From contig DLCK01000057.1 of NCBI GenBank assembly GCA_002480565.1, positions 1 to 7,927 of the forward strand: a stretch of DNA of 7,927 bases, read 5' to 3'. The notes below the pieces were generated by a model. The model was not told where the DNA came from, ran no database searches, and was given only the letters and a program-made list of their open reading frames with translations. Every line of letters begins with the position of its first letter. The stretch's first letter is position 1. A program made the translations under genes and the position numbers. Source of the stretch: Phycisphaerales bacterium UBA7800. Lineage in GTDB: Bacteria > Planctomycetota > Phycisphaerae > Phycisphaerales > Phycisphaeraceae. Shown here piece by piece: positions 1 to 5,713 of this stretch.

Positions 1-22
1 TTCAGCCGGTAGTGGTTCAGTT

Positions 23-27
23 AGGAG
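23..27 (+). promoter_or_regulatory. Ribosome-binding site that sets the start of the SGNH-GH16 gene
   Basis: AGGAG lies 8 bases before the ATG at 36. An in-frame GTG at 12 would lengthen the protein by 8 residues, but it has no such site and would put VQLGAGL ahead of an otherwise ideal signal peptide. The ATG at 36 is therefore preferred. Confidence 0.7.
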
Positions 28-35
28 CAGGATTG

Positions 36-1712
36 ATGAAGCAATGCACAGTCTTAATGGGGCTGCTGGGTTTGATGTTTGTCAGTACGGTGGCAGCTCA
101 AAACCAACAGAAAAAGCCGACGCCTTATCCGGATAAAAACGATTCGCAAGCATGGCCAGGTGTCGGGCCGATCCGTGTCTTTCAATGGATGGTGGATAAT
201 CGCAATTACTACTGGACAAGACGGCAAGCGGATCAGAACAAGATTGTGCTCGTGGGCGACTCGTTAATTGGAGGATGGCGCAAACACCTGAAGACCTATT
301 TCCCACAAGGCGGCATTGCCAATCGTGGGATCGGCGGGGATGTCACGCGAGGTACATTGTTTCGACTCAAAGAAGATGTACTGGATCTGAATCCCAAAGC
401 AATCGTGCTGTGCGTCGGCACCAATGATTTAAGCGCTCATGCCAATCCCAGCGGTGTTGCGGATAACATTGCTGCGATCATCAAACAGGCAACTGACCAT
501 CAAGCTCAGATGCCAATCATTCTCTGTAACATCCCGCCACGCAATCACCCCAAGGCGCCGACAAAACCAGGTGCAGTGTCAGATTTAAATGCACGGATCA
601 AGAAACTTGCAGATGAAAATGAGCACGTCACTTTACTTGATCTCTTCGCTGCTTTTGCAAAGTCCGATGGCATGCCTGATCCGCAGTACTTTGGCAAGGA
701 CCAATTGCACATCGCGACAAAGGGATATGAAAAATGGGCTGAACTTCTCAAAGAGAAAATCACCTTACTGGAGCTTGATCAAAACGCATCGAAGCCCAAA
801 TCTCAAGCGTCAGCAAACCAACCGATCAAAGACTACCGTGCAGGTAAAAATTGGATTGACCCGGCAACTGAAACCTTGGCCAGCCAGCAAGGCAGTCACC
901 AGCAAATCGCATTCACCGTCCCCATGGCTCAACGCGTGCCCGATGGATACCAGTTGACTTTTTCCGACGAATTCAACGGCAAAGTCGTCGATAAAACCAA
1001 GTGGTTCCATCGATACATTTACGATAATGCCAGGCTCGATCATCTCAACGATGAGGTTGGCAGACGCGTCGACAGTGCGCTTTCCATCAAGGATCAGGCG
1101 CTGACGATCACCGCCACGCCACGTAAAGACAAGCTTTGGAACACAGGTTTGTGTCGATCCAAATGGACGTTCAAATACGGATACATTGAAGCGGCGGTAA
1201 AGTTCCCGGCCAATCGCGGGGCATGGCCATCTTTCTGGCTTAACTCCGGTGTGCAATATCCCAATGGCAAATTCTCACGACTGAACTGGCCTCCGGAAAT
1301 CGACATCTTCGAACTGGTCAACAACGGCCGCGAAGGACCATTCACCATCACCTCATTTGCGCATGGCAAGAAAGCCAAAGGCGAAACAACCTTCACGCTT
1401 CTGGACAAGTGGGGCAGTTACAAACCTGGCTACAGCTTTGCGGATGGCAAGTGGCATGTGATCACCTGTCACTGGACGCCAACGGATTCAACCACCTGGG
1501 TGGATGGTGTTAAAATCGTCTCCCGTCAATTCCAATGGCTCTATAACGATGGTGACCAAGCTGTGCCTGCGCATATTCTCCTGGACATGGCGATCGGCGG
1601 TGAGTGGCCAGGCATGCCCCAAACCAAAGACCCGATGGTCCTGCAGTTTGACTACGTCCGTGTGTATCAAACGCCAGACCAAATGGCAGCATCAGCGACT
1701 GCAATGCCTTGA
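36..1712 (+). CDS. Secreted SGNH/GDSL esterase fused to a GH16 glycoside hydrolase
   Basis: The protein has 558 residues. Residues 1-21 form a signal peptide (Lys2, a hydrophobic core, and VAA before Gln22), so it is probably exported. Residues about 65-248 are an SGNH hydrolase: block I GDSL with nucleophile Ser76, the block II Gly in NRGIGGD, block III GTND with Asn130, and block V DQLH with Asp222 and His225, so all four SGNH residues are present. A linker rich in Gln, Ser and Lys (about 249-300) leads to a GH16 beta-jellyroll (about 305-545). This opens with YQLTFSDEF, carries the catalytic EIDIFE (ExDxxE form, nucleophile Glu421, acid/base Glu426), and ends with FDYVRVYQ. Families of this kind remove ester groups from glycans (SGNH) and cleave beta-1,3/1,4 glucans or galactans (GH16). 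By inference the fusion de-esterifies and cuts one acylated, perhaps algal, polysaccharide. The exact substrate cannot be read from the sequence. Confidence 0.9.
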   Translation: MKQCTVLMGLLGLMFVSTVAAQNQQKKPTPYPDKNDSQAWPGVGPIRVFQWMVDNRNYYWTRRQADQNKIVLVGDSLIGGWRKHLKTYFPQGGIANRGIGGDVTRGTLFRLKEDVLDLNPKAIVLCVGTNDLSAHANPSGVADNIAAIIKQATDHQAQMPIILCNIPPRNHPKAPTKPGAVSDLNARIKKLADENEHVTLLDLFAAFAKSDGMPDPQYFGKDQLHIATKGYEKWAELLKEKITLLELDQNASKPKSQASANQPIKDYRAGKNWIDPATETLASQQGSHQQIAFTVPMAQRVPDGYQLTFSDEFNGKVVDKTKWFHRYIYDNARLDHLNDEVGRRVDSALSIKDQALTITATPRKDKLWNTGLCRSKWTFKYGYIEAAVKFPANRGAWPSFWLNSGVQYPNGKFSRLNWPPEIDIFELVNNGREGPFTITSFAHGKKAKGETTFTLLDKWGSYKPGYSFADGKWHVITCHWTPTDSTTWVDGVKIVSRQFQWLYNDGDQAVPAHILLDMAIGGEWPGMPQTKDPMVLQFDYVRVYQTPDQMAASATAMP

Positions 1713-1768
1713 GCGTAGTCAGGCAACATATTTCCAGCTGCCAGGGCAAACGTATGTAAGCAGTGAAT

Positions 1769-1850
1769 AGGGATTCGTGATTAGGGATTAGTCACAAGTT
1801 AGTTGATGTCATATTTTTTGCTTCTTGCAAATCCATCATCACAAATCCCT
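1769..1850. repeat. Imperfect inverted repeat between the first two genes
   Basis: agggattcgtgattaggga (1769-1787) and the reverse complement of 1832-1850 match at 16 of 19 positions across a 44-base spacer. The left arm also contains a short tandem echo, agggatt at 1769 and again at 1783. The pair could fold as a long hairpin after the esterase/GH16 gene, but no clean T-tract follows, so a terminator role is uncertain. It may be a degraded short mobile repeat. The rest of 1713-1907 holds no gene that I can recognise. Confidence 0.4.
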
Positions 1851-1907
1851 TTTGACGAATAATGCTTACAGGCGTTTGTCCTGTTCAGTCACAAAAGGGG
1901 CTACTAC

Positions 1908-1943
1908 ATGGATCAACCATCAGTTATACTGCATGGATTATGA
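1908..1943 (+). CDS. Possible 11-codon leader peptide coupled to the next gene
   Basis: The reading frame encodes MDQPSVILHGL followed by TGA. AAAAGGGG (1893-1900) lies 7 bases before its ATG and is a good ribosome-binding site. Its stop overlaps the ATG of the following gene in an ATGA arrangement (1940-1943), the usual geometry for translational coupling. The downstream gene has almost no Shine-Dalgarno of its own, which fits re-initiation. The peptide shows no attenuator-type run of identical codons. The alternative is that the AAAAGGGG simply lies there by chance. Confidence 0.3.
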   Translation: MDQPSVILHGL

Positions 1944-2629
1944 AGATAGAATCCGGGGAACAACACACCTATAAAACGCACGCGACATGGGGTCAGTACC
2001 AGCTTGCTGCGATTGGCATTGTGCTCTTGGCAATTGTGATCGGCGCGGGCATCGGGTTGATGAATTCCAGGTCTCAGCCATCAGCATCAACTGCCGATGA
2101 CGTGTTGCACTACACGCCAGCATCCGGGACGTTTGACACAGAGATTGTCTTCCAAGGCAACACACATCTGATCAAGTTTCGGAAGATTACTTTCAAGCCC
2201 ATTGATACCAACTTTAAATGGACTGCTACGACAAGCCAGTCCCCGGCTGATACTTTATTACGAAGTGTTGCAGGTATCATACAGACATCAACCGAACAGG
2301 CGTATTTGGCCAATTTCAGTTCAGCATATCAAGACGCCAGGAAGCTTCACGAAAATCTGGTCGAATGGGAGATAGATGGTTTTGATGCCTATATGTCCTA
2401 TCTCAAGGACTTTTATTTGGGAGCCCAGTTGATTGGGGTGTTGGAATGTGATGGTTTTCATGTCGTCGTGATCGACATCCCAATCCCCTCCGAACCAGGC
2501 AGAGAGCCCATCCGCGCTGGCATGCCCGTGATCAAAGAGGGCGATCAATACCTGTTAGCACCGGGAGCAAAGCAAAATCGCCCCTTGCTTCAAGAGCTAT
2601 CCAAGATGAAGTATTCGTTTATGGATTAG
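1940..2629 (+). CDS. Single-anchor membrane protein of unknown function
   Basis: The protein has 229 residues and belongs to no family that I recognise. A short hydrophilic N-terminus (1-21) is followed by one strong hydrophobic helix at about 22-41 (LAAIGIVLLAIVIGAGIGLM), then a soluble domain of about 185 residues that probably lies outside the cytoplasm. The soluble part starts with a Ser/Thr/Ala-rich spacer. It contains an amphipathic helical stretch (around PADTLLRSVAGIIQTSTEQA), then alternating beta-like segments (LIGVLECDGFHVVVIDIPI) and a basic C-terminal tail. This loosely suggests an alpha/beta NTF2-like fold, but that is only an impression. The frame stays open back to an ATG at 1862. 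That start has no ribosome-binding site and would put an unlikely 26-residue extension before the anchor, so 1940 is preferred. It is co-directional with the preceding secreted enzyme, but 227 bases separate them. Confidence 0.7.
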   Translation: MKIESGEQHTYKTHATWGQYQLAAIGIVLLAIVIGAGIGLMNSRSQPSASTADDVLHYTPASGTFDTEIVFQGNTHLIKFRKITFKPIDTNFKWTATTSQSPADTLLRSVAGIIQTSTEQAYLANFSSAYQDARKLHENLVEWEIDGFDAYMSYLKDFYLGAQLIGVLECDGFHVVVIDIPIPSEPGREPIRAGMPVIKEGDQYLLAPGAKQNRPLLQELSKMKYSFMD

Positions 2630-2666
2630 GTTTGGTTGTAGGGAAAATCCGCTTAGAACAAAGGCG

Positions 2667-2698
2667 TCTGGCAAAGGCGGGAGAGGGGAGCTGCCAGA
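2667..2698. other. Hairpin downstream of the membrane-protein gene
   Basis: TCTGGCA (2667-2673) pairs perfectly with TGCCAGA (2692-2698) around an 18-base G-rich loop. No T-tract follows (gggaaaaacgg), so it is not a classic intrinsic terminator. It directly precedes the repeat motif that the MITE entered and may be part of that repeat unit. Confidence 0.3.
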
Positions 2699-2709
2699 GG
2701 GAAAAACGG

Positions 2710-2718
2710 TTCCTGACA
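2710..2718. repeat. Left 9-bp target-site duplication of the MITE
   Basis: TTCCTGACA directly abuts the left terminal inverted repeat at 2719 and is identical to the right copy. Its left flank is CGG, giving the first part of a GGTTCCTGACACC repeat motif. Confidence 0.75.
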
Positions 2719-2849
2719 TGCTCTGTAGAGAACCTTTGCGATTGAGGGACAATGCAGAATAGAGCATTAAAAATTCCTCTTGATTTCAATGGGTTTTCAT
2801 TAACCCAAAGTTATCCATTAATTCTGAACGAGAGCTTCTCTACAGAGCA
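2719..2849. mobile_element. 131-bp MITE-like element, non-autonomous
   Basis: The ends are TGCTCTGTAGAGAA (2719-2732) and its exact reverse complement (2836-2849), a 14-bp perfect terminal inverted repeat. The sequence TTCCTGACA stands immediately outside both ends as a 9-bp target duplication. The interior has no coding potential, is AT-rich, and holds a small hairpin (TGGGTT 2790-2795 with AACCCA 2802-2807). Read inward, its right end matches the terminus of the truncated transposase element at 3766-3781 at 15 of 16 bases. It is therefore very probably moved by that transposase family. Removing the element and one duplication restores an uninterrupted GGTTCCTGACACCTTTTT motif. Confidence 0.8.
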
Positions 2850-2858
2850 TTCCTGACA
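2850..2858. repeat. Right 9-bp target-site duplication of the MITE
   Basis: TTCCTGACA begins at the base after the right terminal repeat and runs into CCTTTTTGCTCC. It is the second copy of the 9-bp duplication, and the CC after it completes the repeat motif that served as target. Confidence 0.75.
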
Positions 2859-2887
2859 CCTTTTTGCTCCTTGCAGTCGGTAGTATT

Positions 2888-2899
2888 CCACAGGTGTGG
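2888..2899. promoter_or_regulatory. 12-bp palindrome upstream of the orphan gene
   Basis: CCACAGGTGTGG has 5-bp arms around GG and lies 24 bases before the ATG at 2924. It could be an operator. No convincing -35/-10 pair can be placed around it, so the call rests on symmetry and position only. Confidence 0.2.
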
Positions 2900-2923
2900 T
2901 ATTGAATTTACTGGAGAAAATCG

Positions 2924-3490
2924 ATGAGTTGGTTGTATAGTGTGTACTCAAAGGAAAAAAGTTCTAAGGAAATTTTGGAAATACTAATATCTGTTCAGAA
3001 TCTTGTTCGGGATGTGGTGGGATATATAAATACAAAAACATTGGAATTGAACGCAAGCATTTTTTCAATTTATGACAACGCTAAGCAATATGAGATCGGC
3101 AAAGATGATAAATGGAATTGGTCTCCAAGCCAATATTTGTGGATCCAATGTTCCGGTAGACTAGGAATTGATGTTGAATTGGAAAGTGTAAAACATTGCG
3201 ATCTGGAATTCTTGAGATCGGATATGATTTCTAGAGGGGTGGATGATAGACGTATTGATCGCGCCTTGTATATAGTTGAAAATGGCTATTGCTACTCAAT
3301 TAGGGCATCATTTAACAATGACCTTGTTTTATACGTTGCTTTGTTGTCTCTAGCATCCTTGCTGGCACAGAGTACTCAAGGATTTATTTATACGCTTGAT
3401 GCAGATGGCTTGTCGTCTCGAGTTCCATTGTGGGGAGAAGAGCTTGAAGTGTTATTGAGAAGTAACGGGGGAGCAAAGGGGACATTCTGA
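2924..3490 (+). CDS. AT-rich orphan protein of unknown function between repeats
   Basis: The protein has 188 residues, and GGAG at 2913-2916 lies 7 bases ahead of the ATG. I do not recognise the family. It has no signal peptide and looks soluble and mixed alpha/beta, with a predicted helical N-terminus (about 10-45). A later hydrophobic helix, LVLYVALLSLASLLAQ, runs into GFIYTLDADGL and a short acidic C-terminal helix. This late pattern is reminiscent of small immunity proteins of polymorphic toxin systems, but that is speculation. Sampled lines are about 28-42% GC, against about 57% in a sampled line of the GH16 gene, which suggests foreign origin. It is flanked by an MITE plus a TTTTTGCTCC repeat on the left and a GGAGCAAAGGGGACATTC repeat on the right. 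The final codons (AKGTF and the stop) lie inside that right repeat, so the native C-terminus may have been cut off and replaced. Confidence 0.65.
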   Translation: MSWLYSVYSKEKSSKEILEILISVQNLVRDVVGYINTKTLELNASIFSIYDNAKQYEIGKDDKWNWSPSQYLWIQCSGRLGIDVELESVKHCDLEFLRSDMISRGVDDRRIDRALYIVENGYCYSIRASFNNDLVLYVALLSLASLLAQSTQGFIYTLDADGLSSRVPLWGEELEVLLRSNGGAKGTF

Positions 3491-3493
3491 ATT
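3470..3493. repeat. Repeat copy overlapping the 3' end of the orphan gene
   Basis: The 15-mer GGGACATTCTGAATT (3479-3493) recurs exactly at 4123-4137. The copy here is preceded by GGAGCAAAG. The inverse of GGAGCAAA occurs at 2863-2870, so the orphan gene is bracketed by short inverted GGAGCAAA/TTTGCTCC sequences. The repeat supplies the TGA stop of the gene. Confidence 0.6.
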
Positions 3494-3748
3494 GTTGACT
3501 CAGAGACAAAGGTGTGTAGCGGCGCAGAAGAATATCACTTGATAATTGTTCGGGTTTAGCTCGTTGAACAAAACCTCTGGCATTTGATCATAGCACTGAA
3601 ATTTACAGATGGCGCGTATTGATTGCGCAAAAACACATTGTTCTTTGGCAAGTCAATATCGGTTGTGGGTTGCATTCAAGTACTTGTGGTCAATTTAGCC
3701 ACGCACGTCACCGAGTGGAACAACGTCGTGTCGGATTATGACTGGGAC
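3494..3748. other. Stretch without a recognisable gene
   Basis: About 255 bases lie between the orphan gene and the truncated insertion element. Both strands carry open stretches of 45-60 codons (for example + strand from about 3574 to 3740), but none has a start with a ribosome-binding site or a product that I recognise. It probably represents debris left by the rearrangements that placed the repeats here. Confidence 0.4.
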
Positions 3749-3765
3749 GGAAAAGGTGTCAGGAA
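3749..3765. repeat. Target repeat copy abutting the IS terminus
   Basis: GGAAAAGGTGTCAGGAA ends exactly where the element terminus TGCTCTGTAGA begins. Its last nine bases, TGTCAGGAA, are the reverse complement of the MITE target TTCCTGACA. The core GGAAAAGGTGTCAGG recurs in direct orientation at 4098-4112. Confidence 0.65.
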
Positions 3766-4097
3766 TGCTCTGTAGAAAAGCCATTTCACTAAAAGAATCC
3801 CGATGTTGTGGGTCAGCACAGCCAGACGCATTTCACGGTTACGGGCATGGTATGAATGGGCAGCGATCACGGCTCCCTGATTACGTTTGATCATACTAAA
3901 GACGGTTTCAACCTGCCAACGTTGGCCATAGGGTCGAAGGTGAATACGTTGGGACATCAACCTGCGATAGTATCCACCCGGTGGCTTGTTTGTGGGGCGA
4001 CCATGCTTGGGCGGGATGGTCGTGACAATGCCATATTCATCACGCGCATACATATGACTCGACTCGCTATCGTACCCTGCATCAGCAAGCAGGGGGC
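3766..4097 (-). mobile_element. Truncated insertion sequence, one terminus retained
   Basis: The retained end reads TGCTCTGTAGAAAAGC inward from 3766 and matches the MITE end at 15 of 16 positions. The body is the 3' part of a DDE transposase gene on the minus strand. The other end is lost: at about 4098 the transposase sequence stops and a second GGAAAAGGTGTCAGG copy begins, followed by a different repeat. No second terminal inverted repeat is visible up to 4210. The fragment cannot move by itself. Together with the MITE it defines an IS family with about 9-bp target duplications. Confidence 0.75.
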
Positions 4098-4112
4098 GGA
4101 AAAGGTGTCAGG
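4098..4112. repeat. Second copy of the GGAAAAGGTGTCAGG repeat at the truncation point
   Basis: The sequence is a direct repeat of 3749-3763, 349 bases away. Here it continues as GGAATGAATAAGGG, one extra G compared with the left copy. It marks the breakpoint at which the IS lost its 5' part. This suggests deletion or recombination between short repeats, though the order of events is not certain. Confidence 0.55.
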
Positions 4113-4122
4113 GAATGAATAA

Positions 4123-4160
4123 GGGACATTCTGAATTAATGCAATAATGTAGAATGTCCC
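4123..4160. repeat. Long hairpin of a REP-like palindromic repeat
   Basis: GGGACATTCT (4123-4132) pairs perfectly with AGAATGTCCC (4151-4160). After a G-T pair and one mismatch, ATTA (4135-4138) pairs with TAAT (4145-4148). Its left arm is part of the 15-mer also seen at 3479-3493. On the minus strand it stands about 50 bases past the end of the dehydrogenase gene and could help end transcription, although the tract after it is not a simple T run. I read it mainly as a dispersed palindromic repeat. Confidence 0.6.
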
Positions 4161-4210
4161 CTCTTTCCCCCTTCCTTTTCTAGGCCTCCTTTTCCGGATC
4201 TTTACTCCTT

Positions 4211-5695
4211 TTAAATGAGTTTCTGCATCTGCATGGCGATGTCGGGATTTTTATAGAGCGTATTGACCATCAGGCTGTACTTGTCGGTAAAGGTTTTATT
4301 GCCGATGAGCTCACCGAAGACCTGCTTGAGTTTAAGGAATGAAAGTGGATCGTTGGCAGTTGCTGACGCAGCTTTGTGCAATTCTTCTTTCATTTCGTCG
4401 ACGATATCAAGCTTGTTACCATCCTTGCTTGTTCCCTTGTCGGAATAGTAGCACCATGCTGCAAGGACCAGTGTTGCATAGTCAATACTGCTGCCACGTT
4501 TGAGGTTTTCGTTGAGGGTTGGGATGAGAAACTTAGGTAGTTTGGACGAACTTTCCAGACAGATTCGTGCCAGGTTGTCCTTGATATTGGGATTGCTGAA
4601 TCGCATAATCAGCGAGTCTTTGTAGGCTTCGAGATCGATACCTTCAACGGGGGCCAGAACCGGGGTCGCTTCGATATCCATGAACTGACGCAGGTAGGTT
4701 GCAAACAGCGGATCTGCCACGCAACCGTCAATGGTCTGATGCCCATGTATCGAGCCGAGTAGTCCGAGCACGGAATGCCCTGCGTTTAGCAGTCGAAGTT
4801 TCATGGTTTCGTAAGGCGTGACATTGTTTACAAATTGGGCGCCGACGGTTTCCCATGCGGGCCTGCCCAGTGGGAATTGATCTTCAATGACCCATTGCCT
4901 GAAGGGTTCACAGGTGACTGGCCATTCGTCTTTGATACCGAATTGCTCTTGAAGAGTTTTGATATCAGCTTGCGTGGTCACAGGGGTAATGCGGTCGACC
5001 ATGGCATTGGGAAACTGCACGTGAGCTTCGATCCAATGCGCCAGATCGGGGTCTTGTTTGAGCGCAAATGCCAGGAGCATTTTACGGGTCATCTCGCCGT
5101 TGAGTTGGATGTTGTCACATGATTGAATGGTAAAAGCAGGTAAACCCGCTGCACGTCGTTTTCTTAATGCTTCGGTCAGATAGCCAAAGAGCAGTCTTGG
5201 TTTTTGAGGATTCGCCAGATCATGGATTACATCCGGGTTCTCAAAATCAAACTCACCCGTTGCAGGGTTGAAGTTGTACCCGCCTTCGGTGATGGTCAGG
5301 GAGACGATTTTTGTATTCTCGTCCGCCATCCGATCTGTGACTGCCTGGGGATCATCACAACCGAGCATGAAATCCACGAGTGAACCGATCACACGGTTTT
5401 CAATTTGGCCATCAGGATGTTTGATAATCAGTGTGTAGAGGTAGTCCTGACGTTTTAAGATGTCCGCGATTTTGCGGTCTGCTTCGCGGAGTCCGATGCC
5501 ACAGATACCCCAATTGGTTTGGCTGGAATTGCCCAGGAGTTCATCGGTGTAGCATGCTTCATGGGAGCGATGGAATCCCCCGACACCAATATGCATGATG
5601 CCTGCGGTGATTTTGCTCCGATCATAGGTTGGGCGTGCGATGGCTTGGGGGAGTTGGGAGAGGTTTTGCTGATTTAATTGGATAAGGGTTTTCAT
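4211..5695 (-). CDS. Mannitol 2-dehydrogenase-type long-chain polyol dehydrogenase
   Basis: The protein has 494 residues, the usual length of bacterial mannitol 2-dehydrogenase (family of mannitol/fructuronate oxidoreductases). The Rossmann part starts with HIGVGGFHRSHEA (35-47), the NAD(P)-binding loop. Family hallmarks follow: TITEGGY (134-140), SCDNIQLNG (192-200), MVDRITP (232-238), GRPAWE (277-282) and the catalytic KLRLLNAGH, with Lys299, Asn304 and His307 as the K-N-H set. The enzyme should interconvert mannitol, or a similar polyol such as arabinitol, and the matching ketose in the cytoplasm with NAD(P). Fructuronate reductase is the main alternative, because the family shares these motifs. 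Its ATG follows the permease stop by 18 bases, so the two are probably co-transcribed. The only ribosome-binding candidate is a weak TTGAGAA. Purine-rich AAGGAG and AAAAGGAGG sequences just after its stop precede no open frame. Confidence 0.88.
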   Translation of the reverse strand: MKTLIQLNQQNLSQLPQAIARPTYDRSKITAGIMHIGVGGFHRSHEACYTDELLGNSSQTNWGICGIGLREADRKIADILKRQDYLYTLIIKHPDGQIENRVIGSLVDFMLGCDDPQAVTDRMADENTKIVSLTITEGGYNFNPATGEFDFENPDVIHDLANPQKPRLLFGYLTEALRKRRAAGLPAFTIQSCDNIQLNGEMTRKMLLAFALKQDPDLAHWIEAHVQFPNAMVDRITPVTTQADIKTLQEQFGIKDEWPVTCEPFRQWVIEDQFPLGRPAWETVGAQFVNNVTPYETMKLRLLNAGHSVLGLLGSIHGHQTIDGCVADPLFATYLRQFMDIEATPVLAPVEGIDLEAYKDSLIMRFSNPNIKDNLARICLESSSKLPKFLIPTLNENLKRGSSIDYATLVLAAWCYYSDKGTSKDGNKLDIVDEMKEELHKAASATANDPLSFLKLKQVFGELIGNKTFTDKYSLMVNTLYKNPDIAMQMQKLI

Positions 5696-5713
5696 GCTTG
5701 GATTCTCAAATTC

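Larger units (their letters stand above)
3736..4098 (-). pseudogene. C-terminal fragment of a DDE transposase, IS4-superfamily type
   Basis: Read leftward from 4098, the frame encodes RPLLADAGYDSESSHMYARDEYG, then a domain with YGQRWQVETVFSMIK. This fits the Y-(2)-R-(3)-E-(6)-K signature that holds the catalytic Glu of IS4-type transposases. ADAGYD carries what should be the second catalytic Asp. The N-terminal part, with the first Asp, is missing. Upstream of 4098 the frame enters unrelated repeat sequence and meets a stop at 4108-4110, so no functional start exists. The 105-residue stretch that begins at an internal Met (4053) is not a whole protein. At the other end the frame has no stop inside the element: GCA (3766-3768) is its last codon, after which TTC CTG ACA of the target and six more codons precede TAA at 3736. 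Confidence 0.85.

Noticed and set aside
12..35. GTG start that lengthens the esterase/GH16 protein by 8 residues
   Set aside because: It has no ribosome-binding site, whereas AGGAG stands 8 bases before the ATG at 36, which also gives a clean signal peptide.
810..1256. 148-residue open frame on the minus strand inside the GH16 gene
   Set aside because: It lies wholly opposite a well-supported catalytic domain, and its translation has no recognisable motif.
1862..1939. N-terminal extension of the membrane-protein gene from ATG at 1862
   Set aside because: There is no ribosome-binding site, the 26 added residues have no recognisable character, and the ATG at 1940 fits the ATGA overlap and the short cytoplasmic tail before the anchor.
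2667..2698. Intrinsic terminator after the membrane-protein gene
   Set aside because: The stem is only 7 bp with an 18-base loop and no T-tract after it, so it is listed only as a hairpin.
3574..3740. Open stretches of 45-60 codons on both strands between the orphan gene and the IS
   Set aside because: None has a credible start, ribosome-binding site or recognisable product, and opposing open frames of this length are common by chance.
3856..4122. 88-residue open frame on the + strand across the transposase fragment
   Set aside because: It is the antisense shadow of the transposase, whose minus-strand frame shows the ADAGYD and Y-R-E-K motifs.
4164..4210. AAGGAG and AAAAGGAGG (minus strand) after the dehydrogenase as start signals of a lost downstream gene
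   Set aside because: No start codon or open frame follows. The idea that a gene was removed by the repeat and IS rearrangements is possible but has no direct support.
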